41,483 bases of DNA from IMG/VR virus record IMGVR_UViG_3300036830_000163, positions 1-41,483 of that record, one strand, 5' to 3'. The notes beneath the pieces are model-generated. The model did not search any database, was not told the DNA's origin, and saw only the letters and a list, made by a program, of their open reading frames with translations. Origin of the DNA: a virus. The translations under genes were made by a program, and so were the position numbers. Shown here piece after piece: positions 1 through 6,448 of this stretch. Each line of letters starts with the position of its first letter. Within the stretch, counting starts at the first letter, position 1.

Positions 1-269
1 TAATTTAACTTAATAGATGGGGGTGTGTCAAGTGGCGAATCCTCTCACCCGCCCGGTCTTTTTTATTTCTTTTTACCATGTCACACGCTCAAGTACGCTC
101 CAATTCGATAAACGATTGGCTACACATTCGCAGACGACCTGCAAGGCATTAGCAATTAAATTTTATAGACATCTATTATTTTATGCTTGACATGTTTCGA
201 TGGTAGCTGTTTTAATGGACACGTTCAATCAATCACGGGCCCAGCCCGTACCACTTGAAAGGTGCCTCA
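1..269. other. Left AT-rich non-coding region
   Basis: No ORF with coding character is seen here. The stretch is much more AT-rich than the gene body and contains a sigma70-like promoter (187-215). A GGGTG (21-25) / CACCC (46-50) inverted repeat is followed after 8 bases by a T run (59-64), a weak candidate for a terminator reading rightward. The block ATTAAATTTTATAG (about 153-166) recurs at about 5321-5334 and, less perfectly, near 26205. If the window is circular, this region joins 41025-41483 to make one non-coding segment of about 730 bp between divergent transcription units. Confidence 0.6.
187..215 (+). promoter_or_regulatory. Sigma70-like promoter for the rightward operon
   Basis: A perfect -35 TTGACA (187-192) is separated by 17 bases from a -10-like TTTTAA (210-215). 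It lies 55 bp upstream of the first start codon of the rightward operon (270), whose ribosome-binding site is GAAAGG. It is the only good promoter upstream of 270-1368. Confidence 0.55.
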
Positions 270-533
270 ATGCCAGACCTGTTCGGATTCTCCGCCCCTT
301 CGCAAATCATCCTTAGACTTCCCCGCCGCCCTCACTGAACGGTATCGCCCTCGCCTTATCTCTGATTTTGTCGGCCTAGACAAACCTAAGAAGCTATGCA
401 TCTCACTTCGGAACTAGCGCTGCGCTCCTACACCTTAGAGGCTGCTGTTGTCAACCGCTGGTCGGAAGGAGCAACACGTCAACTTGTTGATGATGTCCTG
501 AAAGTGGTTGACGATTCCCTTGAAAGCGAGTGA
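270..533 (+). pseudogene. Broken AAA+ ATPase (clamp-loader or MoxR style) remnant
   Basis: Three reading-frame pieces line up as one decayed ATPase. Frame 1 from ATG 270 gives MPDLFGFSAPS before running out of homology. The next frame (310-417) continues with LDFPAALTERYRPRLISDFV followed by GLDKPKK, the classic YRP...DF(V/I)G opening of replication-factor-C-like AAA+ ATPases. From 396 the first frame resumes with a 45-codon piece containing LALRSYTLEAAVVNRW and LVDDVLKVV, which reads like the C-terminal end of such a protein, and stops at 533. Walker A, Walker B and sensor regions are absent, so besides two frame changes a large internal deletion is implied. The stop overlaps the GTG of the next gene, as expected for the old gene end. 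Assembly error is the main alternative. Confidence 0.6.
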
Positions 534-724
534 TCTCGATGCCGCATCACGGTAAAAACACCCGCCTCCTCACCCTTGGACTGCGTCGCGCCACTCGCAT
601 CCCCGGAGGACGCGCGCAGCCCGCTCACCGCTTGCACTGCCCTTCGTGTAACGCTCAGTTTACATCCGACAGCGCCTATCGCGCTCACTGGAAGGAAAAA
701 CATGGAACCAGCCGAAGCCGTTAA
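530..724 (+). CDS. Small C2H2 zinc-finger protein
   Basis: This 64-aa basic protein has a textbook C2H2 finger near its C-terminus: C37-X2-C40-X12-H53-X4-H58, with an aromatic and hydrophobic spacing typical of the fold, followed by KEKHG. It could bind DNA or RNA. The likely start is GTG 530, which overlaps the stop of the ATPase remnant in a GTGA; ATG 539 is the alternative. The gene overlaps the next one by 23 nt. Its first 35 residues are Arg-rich with no recognised fold. C2H2 fingers are uncommon but known in phage and Actinobacteria/Acidobacteria small proteins. Confidence 0.6.
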   Translation: MISMPHHGKNTRLLTLGLRRATRIPGGRAQPAHRLHCPSCNAQFTSDSAYRAHWKEKHGTSRSR

Positions 725-962
725 AACCCTCGAATCGCTCGCCGCGAACGATACTTTCAGCAACGATCTCGCCCAGGCTTTCCTCATGGGCGCCACCGCC
801 ATCGAGTATTTCCAGTTGCCCGGTCCGGCGGTGCGTTTTGTCGCTGTCCGCACCCGCGTCATGCAGGGCGACCAGCACGTCTGTAGCGCCATCTCCCCCA
901 ACTTTGCCAAGCGGATCGCCCGCGCTTTGAACGCGATTCGCGCTAACCGGAGGGGACAATGA
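702..962 (+). CDS. Hypothetical protein, 86 aa
   Basis: The start at ATG 702 is chosen because GGAAGG lies 7 nt upstream; longer in-frame extensions overlap the zinc-finger gene. The protein is mixed alpha/beta in character (EAVKTLESLA, FLMGATAIEYF, AVRFVAVRTRV) and ends in a basic helix. No family is recognised. Its stop overlaps the next start in ATGA, so it is translationally coupled with its neighbours in the rightward operon. Confidence 0.6.
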   Translation: MEPAEAVKTLESLAANDTFSNDLAQAFLMGATAIEYFQLPGPAVRFVAVRTRVMQGDQHVCSAISPNFAKRIARALNAIRANRRGQ

Positions 963-1195
963 ACACCAAGAAAGCAGGCTACACGCCGACTAAAACCATA
1001 AAGCCATTGTGTGTAGTCTGCCATGAAAAACCAGCCCGCATCGGGAAAATTCACGGGTACCAAAAAGACCTGATTTGCTCGCAGAAGTGCGCCGTTAGCT
1101 ACTTCATGAACAAGGCTATGGACTTCACGCTGTGCAATGTTTGCGGTGAGTGGGACGAAGTGTGCGGTGGATGTGACGCCGGGGTGATCGAATGA
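959..1195 (+). CDS. Double zinc-knuckle protein
   Basis: This 78-aa protein carries two Cys clusters, C18/C21...C40/C44 and C59/C62...C69/C72, which would fold as two zinc ribbons. The first resembles the CxxC...CSxxC ribbons common in small phage proteins. It overlaps both neighbours by ATGA, so the operon is tightly coupled. No catalytic domain is visible; nucleic-acid or protein binding is the likely role. Confidence 0.65.
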   Translation: MNTKKAGYTPTKTIKPLCVVCHEKPARIGKIHGYQKDLICSQKCAVSYFMNKAMDFTLCNVCGEWDEVCGGCDAGVIE

Positions 1196-1368
1196 CCGTC
1201 GCCCTGCTCTTCGCCCTCTTCTCCATCTGCGTTTGGGGATTCATCGAACTGCGCCGGCGCAGGAACGCCGTGCCTAACCTGTCGGAGTTTCTCGCCGGCT
1301 GTCGCGCTCAACACATCGGCACCGGCCCCTTCGTGCCGCGCAGCCGCCTTCCGGGCAAGCCGCGCTGA
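1192..1368 (+). CDS. Small single-pass membrane protein
   Basis: This 58-aa ORF starts at ATG 1192 inside the upstream stop (ATGA). Residues 2-19 (TVALLFALFSICVWGFIE) form one hydrophobic helix followed by the positive patch LRRRR, predicting an N-out/C-in orientation. The C-terminal half is basic and rich in Pro and Gly. It is the last gene of the rightward operon. Function unknown; small membrane proteins in phage early operons often act in superinfection exclusion or host takeover, but nothing here shows that. Confidence 0.55.
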   Translation: MTVALLFALFSICVWGFIELRRRRNAVPNLSEFLAGCRAQHIGTGPFVPRSRLPGKPR

Positions 1369-1380
1369 GGCTCGCCGGAT

Positions 1381-1629
1381 TTACAGATACGCGCTTCCCA
1401 TCGCCCGGGCGCAGCGTGGCTGCTGCAACGCATGGGAAGCGCGCGCTTCCTCGCTATCGACCACCGGCCCCTTGCAACTGGCGCAGTAAAGCACCTCGTC
1501 GCCGGTGGGCACTGTAGCCATCTGCAAGCCGTCTTTACTGGGCGCCAGTTTGTACTTCTTGGGCTGCTGTTGCTGCAACTTCCGTCCGCAGCGGATCGCC
1601 GTCAACATCTTGCCTGTCTTCATTTTCAA
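1381..1629 (-). CDS. Hypothetical Cys-containing protein, 82 aa
   Basis: The N-terminus is very basic and Gln-rich (KMKTGKML, QQQQPKKYK). The C-terminal half has YCASCKGPVV and a later Cys near LQQPRC, which may be a single zinc site. It is the last gene of the leftward block. The start at 1629 overlaps the stop of 1626-1886 (ATGA). Function unknown. Confidence 0.55.
   Translation of the reverse strand: MKMKTGKMLTAIRCGRKLQQQQPKKYKLAPSKDGLQMATVPTGDEVLYCASCKGPVVDSEEARASHALQQPRCARAMGSAYL
1391..1442. repeat. 11-bp inverted repeat at the convergent junction
   Basis: GCGCTTCCCAT (1391-1401) is perfectly complementary to 1432-1442. The 30-nt interval contains two more palindromes, CGCCCGGGCG (1402-1411) and GCAGC/GCTGC (about 1412-1424), so the RNA could fold as a three-arm structure. 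It sits at the meeting point of the rightward operon (ends 1368) and the leftward block (ends 1381), inside the last codons of the leftward gene. A role as a bidirectional terminator or RNA end protector is plausible, but there is no U run. Confidence 0.5.
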
Positions 1630-1886
1630 TCCTCCCGCTTCACATACCCGCGCGTCACTCGCTGGCTGTGGATCTGCGCAAAGCCGCGGCGCAGCACGTT
1701 CGCCTGCGCTTCCAGCATGTCGGCGGCGTCCTCCGGAGATACCTTCACCTCTTTCGATATAGCCACCGCGTTTTCACCAATCGCGACTATCGCTAGCACC
1801 TTTCCATTAGCCCGCCGCCGCACCCAGTCGATAGCGTTGGCCACGTCTTCGGCGCCGTTGATCTCCCACTTGACTTTATCTTTCAT
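1626..1886 (-). CDS. Hypothetical protein, 86 aa
   Basis: This small, acidic, mostly helical protein has the segments GAEDVANAIDWVRRRANG and PEDAADMLEAQANVLR. No family is recognised. It is coupled by ATGA to the downstream gene. The start at 1886 has only a weak AAAG-type ribosome site. Confidence 0.55.
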   Translation of the reverse strand: MKDKVKWEINGAEDVANAIDWVRRRANGKVLAIVAIGENAVAISKEVKVSPEDAADMLEAQANVLRRGFAQIHSQRVTRGYVKRED

Positions 1887-1899
1887 CTTTAACTCAGTG

Positions 1900-2088
1900 T
1901 TATTCCAGTCGGCTATGCGAGAAAGTTATAATTCGCGATGGAAATCTGAATACGCGTAGCGGATGGATGGGGTAGGGGCCATTGTCCGAGCTAGGCATCG
2001 TCTTTTCCGCCTGAAACTCCCCAAGATATAATCTCTTGCGAAGGAGGCGCGCGAAATCCTGATCAATTTCTGCTTTGAATTTAGCCAT
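1900..2088 (-). CDS. Hypothetical protein, 62 aa
   Basis: The first 30 residues form a helical segment (AEIDQDFARLLRKRLYLGEF); the rest is rich in Pro and Arg. The alternative frame 1926-2159 overlaps and is less protein-like. The start abuts the left copy of the 34-bp repeat, so the ribosome site (AAGG) comes from the repeat. Moderate support only. Confidence 0.4.
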   Translation of the reverse strand: MAKFKAEIDQDFARLLRKRLYLGEFQAEKTMPSSDNGPYPIHPLRVFRFPSRIITFSHSRLE

Positions 2089-2121
2089 CCTTCACCATCC
2101 CATCTTCCATCACCACCCCCA
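2088..2121. repeat. 34-bp direct repeat, copy A
   Basis: Identical over 34 bp to 2315-2348 (227 bp apart). On the minus strand copy B encodes the last residues of the ATPase gene (VVMEDGMVKE); copy A still has the same reading potential but lies beyond the stop of 2123-2308. The pair exactly brackets the small ORF 2123-2308. Confidence 0.9.
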
Positions 2122-2122
2122 G

Positions 2123-2308
2123 TTAACTCAGCGAGTAAATCACAGGTTGGCTTGCCCAATGCTCCGGCGGATTGTACTCACCATCGGTTCTTCGTAGCAT
2201 CAATTGCATCATGATTTTCCCCGGCAAAAATGAGGTTTTAGATATGCAAAGATGAAACGATGGTGAGCGATATTCTTTGAAATCGGGGTGTTCCTTCAGT
2301 AACGCCAT
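2123..2308 (-). CDS. Inserted small ORF, 61 aa
   Basis: AT-richer than its neighbours and framed by the 34-bp repeat, this ORF encodes HPDFKEYRSPSFHLCI, MMQLMLRRTDGEY and PPEHWASQPV. It does not match a family I know. AAGGA lies 6 nt upstream of ATG 2308, two bases after the ATPase stop, so it is translated from the same message. It looks like a later addition between the ATPase gene and 1900-2088. Confidence 0.55.
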   Translation of the reverse strand: MALLKEHPDFKEYRSPSFHLCISKTSFLPGKIMMQLMLRRTDGEYNPPEHWASQPVIYSLS

Positions 2309-2310
2309 CG

Positions 2311-3624
2311 TTATTCCTTCACCATCCCATCTTCCATCACCACCCCCACCGTGCCGCTAGAATCGACCTTCGCCATCCAGATTTGAAAGTCGTTTTCCTC
2401 GGCCATCTGCGCCAGCATCGCCAGACTGTCATCGTCGAGCGCTTCGCCGTGCATGATGCGGATCACCCTTAACTTCGGGTTGGCCGCCATCGCAATCGCC
2501 GTGCTCACCCGGATCTGCTCCGCCTCGCCCAACTGCTCCAGCGGAATGCCCTGGAAGGTGACCGCATTGTCGGTCAGCGCCAGTCCCTCGATCGGCATCT
2601 GTGCCTTGGCCATCGCGGCAATCTTTTCTTCGGCGCGGGTTTCCATGCGCCGCGTCAACACGTCGGTCTCGCGCTGCTTCTCGCGCAACTGCTTACTCAC
2701 CCCATCGCGCCGCTCGCGCTTGTCGATCTCGCGGTTGGTGGCCTGCGCTTCCTGTAACTTCGCGGTTAGCGCCGCCACGTCCACCAGTTGCACCTCCGGA
2801 GCGGCCGCAAAATTCGCCATCGACTCCGCTGCTTTAACTGTAAGATTTTCGCTTGCTATTTCGCCAGCGAGAATGTCTTTTTTGACGGACTCCAATTGCT
2901 TTTCGAGTTTTATTAACTCCCGGCGCTGGGATGCCAGAAAAGTCTCATGTGAGCGATAATCGCGCTCCGCATTGTCCACCCGCGCCTTCAGCGCCTCGCG
3001 CTGCTTGAACTGCTCCTGCGCCTTGCGGTTTTCCTCGCCGGCCGCGTTCAGTTCCGCAATCACTGCCGCTTCGTCCAGCTTCTCTTTTGGCAGCGCCGGC
3101 AGCACCGTCATCGTCCCCAGTTGCGCTTCCAGGCGCCGCACCTCGCGGTTCACCTCGGTGCGCGCGGCATAGTCGGCATCGTGGGCCGCGTTCAGCGCAT
3201 CGACGTCAATCTCCACCTTGGCCACCTGGCGCAGCGTTTCCACCTGCTGCTGCGGCTTCATCCCCACAAACTCCAGCGGGTCGAAGCTCAACGCCCCCAG
3301 CAACTGGTCGAGCAGCGTCTGCGGCGAAGTCATGGGAGTGCCCTTGGCGTTCTCCACCTTCAGCGTATGCACGCCGTTCGGCGCAATCGTGCGCGTCACC
3401 GTAAACTCGCCCAGTTCCAGGCGGATGCGCGCCTTCTCCGCCCCTTTGCGCACCGGCTTCTCGGCAATGCCGCGCGAGCCCACCAGCGCCGCCCAGATGG
3501 CATCGAGCACGCTGCTCTTGCCCTGCCCGTTGCGCCCGGTAATCTGCACCACGCGCCCCTGCGGCGTGATTTCCACCACCCGCAGCCGCTTGTAATTTTC
3601 CGCGATTAATCCAATGATTTTCAT
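2311..3624 (-). CDS. SbcC/RecF-like ATP-binding coiled-coil protein
   Basis: This 437-aa ABC-type ATPase of the SMC/Rad50/RecF class has Walker A GRNGQGKSS at residues 30-38, preceded by the strand-loop typical of the family. The middle third (about 150-330) is a coiled coil with long Arg/Glu/Lys heptads. Near the C-terminus the signature-like LGEAEQIRVS is followed by the degenerate Walker B region RVIRIMHGEALDDDS. Phages encode such short Rad50-like proteins for replication or recombination, usually with a nuclease partner; no SbcD homologue is visible. ATG 3624 is preferred over ATG 3633 because it forms TGATG with the upstream stop and has AGGG at proper spacing. Confidence 0.8.
   Translation of the reverse strand: MKIIGLIAENYKRLRVVEITPQGRVVQITGRNGQGKSSVLDAIWAALVGSRGIAEKPVRKGAEKARIRLELGEFTVTRTIAPNGVHTLKVENAKGTPMTSPQTLLDQLLGALSFDPLEFVGMKPQQQVETLRQVAKVEIDVDALNAAHDADYAARTEVNREVRRLEAQLGTMTVLPALPKEKLDEAAVIAELNAAGEENRKAQEQFKQREALKARVDNAERDYRSHETFLASQRRELIKLEKQLESVKKDILAGEIASENLTVKAAESMANFAAAPEVQLVDVAALTAKLQEAQATNREIDKRERRDGVSKQLREKQRETDVLTRRMETRAEEKIAAMAKAQMPIEGLALTDNAVTFQGIPLEQLGEAEQIRVSTAIAMAANPKLRVIRIMHGEALDDDSLAMLAQMAEENDFQIWMAKVDSSGTVGVVMEDGMVKE
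2315..2348. repeat. 34-bp direct repeat, copy B
   Basis: Second copy of the 2088-2121 repeat; it encodes the last ten residues of the SbcC/RecF-like ATPase on the minus strand. Confidence 0.9.
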
Positions 3625-3842
3625 CAGATCCATCCCTTATGTTCGGCCAACTCCCTCAAGATTGCGCAGTGTTTGGAGTGATATTCGGAGTCCGCTAAGT
3701 GGTCGGTGGCTAACTTGATTTGCTCCGCAAAAGGCTGTAACTGTTTATAGGGGGTTTTGGCGATAGCGAACCTGATCGGGACTGTGAGGTTATGGGCCAG
3801 ACAGATTTGATCGGCCAAGTCATCGGAGTATTGTTTCATCAT
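3624..3842 (-). CDS. Hypothetical protein, 72 aa
   Basis: A small helical protein (DDLADQICLAHN, FAEQIKLATDHLADSEYHSKH) that ends in HKGWI. It starts with two tandem ATGs (3842 and 3839) behind the cassette ribosome site GAGGGCGAAAA. It is coupled to the ATPase by a TGATG junction. Function unknown. Confidence 0.6.
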   Translation of the reverse strand: MMKQYSDDLADQICLAHNLTVPIRFAIAKTPYKQLQPFAEQIKLATDHLADSEYHSKHCAILRELAEHKGWI

Positions 3843-3854
3843 TTTTCGCCCTCA
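3838..3854. repeat. 17-bp direct repeat, copy A
   Basis: ATCATTTTTCGCCCTCA is identical at 4018-4034. Each copy contains the start codon and GAGGGCGAA ribosome site of a minus-strand gene. The pair brackets the 56-aa ORF 3852-4022. Confidence 0.85.
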
Positions 3855-4022
3855 GTTCGGTTTTTTGAATTCTAAGATGAAGGAATCGCCGACATATAAG
3901 CGGGTGTCAATACAGCCTGCCATCTTAAAAACGGCGCAACCTCTGCCGCTTTCGAGGGCAATCACAATCTTGCTCTCTTTTGTATCAACCTCGACCTTAA
4001 AGTAAAGCTCGGCTTCAATCAT
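3852..4022 (-). CDS. Inserted small ORF, 56 aa
   Basis: The 56-aa product begins MIEAELYFKVEVDT and continues with SKIVIALESGRGCAVFKM and LYVGDSFILEF, a compact all-beta pattern. It uses the GAGGGCGAAAA ribosome cassette and its stop lies inside the cassette of the next gene. It is flanked by a perfect 17-bp repeat, so it was probably gained by duplication of the start region. Function unknown. Confidence 0.6.
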   Translation of the reverse strand: MIEAELYFKVEVDTKESKIVIALESGRGCAVFKMAGCIDTRLYVGDSFILEFKKPN

Positions 4023-4034
4023 TTTTCGCCCTCA
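4018..4034. repeat. 17-bp direct repeat, copy B
   Basis: Second copy of 3838-3854, 180 bp away, carrying the ribosome-binding cassette and start of 3852-4022. Confidence 0.85.
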
Positions 4035-4038
4035 TCTT

Positions 4039-4305
4039 TCATCCAGCATTGAAACTGGCACAACAAATAAAGCCTTCAGGGATCCCATCTTTGGCAGTCC
4101 CGATAAGTTTAACCTTGACCTGATCGGGATTTTCGGCCCAGGTATCGCTGACCTGGCCTATTGGCATCACCCAATTCCCATCTTGGAAGCGAAGACCGCC
4201 AGGATGAATTTCGCGTGCCGCATTCTCCGATGTCGCCGCCACCACTGCGGCATCGTAAGTGTCGCACTTGGAGTTGATCTCCTGAGTGATAAGCCACAGC
4301 TTCAT
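4039..4305 (-). CDS. Hypothetical protein, 88 aa
   Basis: The start at ATG 4305 is chosen because the cassette-like site GAAGGGCGAA directly precedes it; a much longer open frame upstream is a shadow of 4314-4571. The product (MKLWLITQEINS, YDAAVVAATSENAAREIHPG, WVMPIGQVSDTW) resembles short phage proteins with an alpha/beta sandwich that are seen next to accessory ORFs. It ends in CCASFNAG. Function unknown. Confidence 0.6.
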   Translation of the reverse strand: MKLWLITQEINSKCDTYDAAVVAATSENAAREIHPGGLRFQDGNWVMPIGQVSDTWAENPDQVKVKLIGTAKDGIPEGFICCASFNAG

Positions 4306-4313
4306 TTCGCCCT

Positions 4314-4571
4314 TCATCTTTCTTTCCTTTTGGAAACTTTCGAGAACAGCGGCCCCGCCGCCTGCAGCGGAATCGCCGCCACCCCGCGCCGCTCGGGATG
4401 GAGCACCCGAAACGCCTCCAGCGTATAGACCATGAAACTCGCCGACAGCAGCCGCCGATGCCGCGCACACAGGTCCATCGCCGCTTCCGTGGTCGCCCCC
4501 ATCACCATACAGGCGCGCCCCCCCTTGCCGCACGGCTGCCGCCGCACATCCCCCTCAGTCAGCCGCTTCAC
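4314..4571 (-). CDS. Hypothetical Cys/Arg-rich protein, 85 aa
   Basis: The reading frame is coherent (RRQPCGKGGRACMVMG, AAMDLCARHRRLLSASF) and the Cys/His spacing hints at a zinc site. The start is uncertain: GTG 4571 has no ribosome site, while a CTG 24 nt upstream has GGAG at 6 nt and would add KTPCQFV, including another Cys. Function unknown. Confidence 0.45.
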   Translation of the reverse strand: MKRLTEGDVRRQPCGKGGRACMVMGATTEAAMDLCARHRRLLSASFMVYTLEAFRVLHPERRGVAAIPLQAAGPLFSKVSKRKER

Positions 4572-4593
4572 GAACTGGCACGGAGTTTTCAGT

Positions 4594-4863
4594 TTAGTCT
4601 CCGATCTGAATCTGGTGACGGCACACGAAATGAGTACAGTCGGCGTTCGGGTTGATAGCTCGGGTAATTTCGTGCGCTACGGGCCAGATGAATTCACTAT
4701 CGCAATTCCAGCTAGACGGCCTTCTAATCGGCTTGTTCACGATCTGGATAGGCTTCCCGCGCCACTTAGGCCAATCGGCAGTGCGATACTCCATGGTCAC
4801 TTCATGGCGCGGCCATTCTTCGGCATCGGTCAGCAGCACGGTAACCATCAGCGGCTTCGCCAT
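4594..4863 (-). CDS. Hypothetical protein, 89 aa
   Basis: Start at ATG 4863, directly after GAGGGCGCG, a variant of the cassette ribosome site. The product begins MAKPLMVTVLLTDAEEWPRH and contains TMEYRTADWPKW; it is probably a small beta-rich protein with His/Cys near the end. The first ten bases of its start region, CATCGCGCCC (4861-4870), are repeated at 5063-5072 around the next gene. Confidence 0.55.
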   Translation of the reverse strand: MAKPLMVTVLLTDAEEWPRHEVTMEYRTADWPKWRGKPIQIVNKPIRRPSSWNCDSEFIWPVAHEITRAINPNADCTHFVCRHQIQIGD

Positions 4864-4870
4864 CGCGCCC

Positions 4871-5065
4871 TCACCCAATCTTCTTGATCGCAATTTCGAC
4901 TTCGACAACATCGTCGATGCGGACTTCCGGTTTTACGTCGCACTTCAGGACGAACCACCCGGCGATACAACTCGCAGCGCCTTTTTTGTCGAGAACAGCG
5001 CAATCGAGCTGATAGGCGCCCTCCCCTTTATTCTCGATTTTTGTGACCACCATCTTGAATGTCAT
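4871..5065 (-). CDS. Hypothetical protein, 64 aa
   Basis: ATG 5065 is preferred over TTG 5074 because GGAGG lies 8 nt upstream. The product is small and beta-rich (MTFKMVVTKIENKGEGAYQL, WFVLKCDV, DDVVEVEIAIKK). It sits behind the 5087-5116 promoter and starts the leftward small-ORF block. Function unknown. Confidence 0.55.
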   Translation of the reverse strand: MTFKMVVTKIENKGEGAYQLDCAVLDKKGAASCIAGWFVLKCDVKPEVRIDDVVEVEIAIKKIG

Positions 5066-5086
5066 CGCGCCCAACCTCCAAGCTAG

Positions 5087-5116
5087 ACACTAGCACCGCC
5101 TTAGCACCATTGTCAA
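5087..5116 (-). promoter_or_regulatory. Leftward promoter with two GGTGCTA half-sites
   Basis: On the minus strand TTGACA (5116-5111) is followed after 18 nt by TAGTGT (5092-5087). The spacer holds two direct GGTGCTA copies (complements at 5102-5108 and 5091-5097), the motif found at other promoter gaps of this genome. It precedes the leftward block starting at 5065. Confidence 0.5.
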
Positions 5117-5304
5117 GGCCAGAACTTACTTTTCTTTTTCGCGGCGCCACTCTTGCGCGCCGTGCTCAGCGCCACCGCAACCGCCTGCTTCTCGGCCCGC
5201 TTCTTGCCGAACTTCGCCGCCGTCTTCGCAAACGTCTTTCCCGTCGCAAACTCGCGGATGTTGTTGCTTACCGTCTTACGCGATTTTCCTGCTTTCAATG
5301 GCAT
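5113..5304 (-). CDS. Small Lys-rich protein, DUF6496-like
   Basis: A 63-aa highly basic protein with KAGKSRKTVSNNIREF at the N-terminus and EKQAVAVALSTARKSG near the end. These two blocks are the hallmarks of the short phage and plasmid proteins grouped as DUF6496, whose role is not known; the charge suggests nucleic-acid binding. ATG 5304 is chosen over TTG 5310 because GAGGTGA lies at 6 nt. It is separated from the lysis block by a terminator. Confidence 0.65.
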   Translation of the reverse strand: MPLKAGKSRKTVSNNIREFATGKTFAKTAAKFGKKRAEKQAVAVALSTARKSGAAKKKSKFWP

Positions 5305-5353
5305 CGTCAATCACCTCGAATTAAATTTTATAGTACTCCATATAATAAACAGA

Positions 5354-5379
5354 AACGCCCCACCTCGCGGCAGGGCGTT
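5354..5379 (-). terminator. Rho-independent terminator after the 159-aa gene
   Basis: AACGCCC (5354-5360) pairs with GGGCGTT (5373-5379) around a 12-nt loop. Read leftward the stem is followed by TTTCTGTTTATT. It lies 20 bp beyond the stop of 5399-5878 and so ends the lysis and tail-fibre transcript. Confidence 0.7.
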
Positions 5380-5398
5380 CCGGCTGGTTCGTCTTGTC

Positions 5399-5878
5399 TT
5401 ACGCCCCGGCAGTCGCCGTCGCTGCCGCCGGCGGTCCGGCATCGGCTTCGAGTTTCTTGATGTCGGCCACCACCGTGCTTTTCAGCTTCTGCACATCGAC
5501 TATCGTCTGGTGCAGCGCGGCAATCACGTCGGCGACGTTTTCTTTCTGGAAGTCGCCAATCAGCTTCTCCCCGGCAGCGACCACGGCGGCATCGCTCCCA
5601 ATGTTAATACCCTTGTTCGCCGCCGCCAGCGCCACCGCCGCGCCGAACCCCGCCAGGTCGGCCAGGAACACGCCACTGTCTTTGGCCACCGCAGTCACCA
5701 GGTTCTCGCCATCCTGAATCACCGCCAGCACTTCCGGCAATGAGTCCGCGGCCACCGCCTTGGCGTCCTCGGTCAGGGTAATGATCTTCGGCAACTCGGC
5801 AATCCCCTTGGCAACTTCTTCGGGAATGTACTCGATGCCATGTCCGATTTTCAGCAATACCGTCTCGAATTTGTTCAT
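5399..5878 (-). CDS. Ala-rich helical protein, 159 aa
   Basis: The N-terminus (MNKFETVLLKIGHGIEYIPE) is amphipathic. Residues 60-105 are Ala/Val-rich and only weakly hydrophobic, and the tail is Ala/Pro-rich. It starts behind AGGAG at ATG 5878, next to the endolysin gene. The position would fit a lysis-associated or virion protein, but no transmembrane helix is strong enough to call it a holin. Family not recognised. Confidence 0.55.
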   Translation of the reverse strand: MNKFETVLLKIGHGIEYIPEEVAKGIAELPKIITLTEDAKAVAADSLPEVLAVIQDGENLVTAVAKDSGVFLADLAGFGAAVALAAANKGINIGSDAAVVAAGEKLIGDFQKENVADVIAALHQTIVDVQKLKSTVVADIKKLEADAGPPAAATATAGA

Positions 5879-5920
5879 GCTGCTCCTTTTGGAATTTCGG
5901 AATCTTTTAATTTTGAAAGT

Positions 5921-6448
5921 TTACAACGGGCCCAGTTCTTTCCACACCGCCTGCATGCCACCGTCCTTGAACAGCTGCCGCGCCTCGTCATCGGGCGCGC
6001 CTTCCGGAAAGCGCCCATTGATCTGGAAGTGGGGCGCGTCAGGGAAAGTCCGCCAGGTCGATCCGCTCACCATTCCCAGCGAGATCCCGGCCTGCTCCAT
6101 GCGCTTCCACGCCGGATGCGCCGCGTTCCAGTCGGGATTGAAGGGCTGGTCGGGGGCAAACCGCGATGGGCAGCAATCGACCGCCAACCCAAAGTTGTGC
6201 CAGCTATGCCCGCCCGGGCAATTGGTCACCACTTTTGCGGCATCGATCACATCGCCGTGCGGCCCTTTAGCAATTAGCTTCGGGTCGCGCCCCTGCTCGT
6301 AGAGCGCCTGCTGCTGCTGCCACGAGCGCAGTCCATAGAGCACGCGCACCTCAATGCCTTCCGGCTCCAACATCGTCACCATCTGCCCGATCTTCGCCGC
6401 TAGTGGCGGATACACCGCTTGCAGCCGCGCCGCCGAAATCATGTCCAT
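5921..6448 (-). CDS. M15-family endolysin (D-Ala-D-Ala carboxypeptidase type)
   Basis: A 175-aa peptidoglycan hydrolase of the VanY/M15 zinc-peptidase family, which cleaves the peptide stem during host lysis. The zinc motif S82-W-H84-N-F-G-L-A-V-D91 matches SxHxxGxAxD, and the second histidine lies in PHFQ (H140) after D138. R41 (GLRS) is the conserved family arginine. No signal peptide or wall-binding domain is seen, so it needs a holin; 9126-9356 is the candidate. ATG 6448 forms TGATG with the stop of the upstream fibre gene and has AAGGAGG upstream. Confidence 0.9.
   Translation of the reverse strand: MDMISAARLQAVYPPLAAKIGQMVTMLEPEGIEVRVLYGLRSWQQQQALYEQGRDPKLIAKGPHGDVIDAAKVVTNCPGGHSWHNFGLAVDCCPSRFAPDQPFNPDWNAAHPAWKRMEQAGISLGMVSGSTWRTFPDAPHFQINGRFPEGAPDDEARQLFKDGGMQAVWKELGPL

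Noticed and set aside
1926-2159. 77-codon minus frame overlapping 1900-2088
   Set aside because: It overlaps 2123-2308 and the repeat, has a low-complexity Gly/Arg start and no ribosome site.
4398-5086. Overlapping plus-strand frames opposite the small-ORF block
   Set aside because: Composition and codon pattern are shadows of the minus genes, which have cassette ribosome sites.
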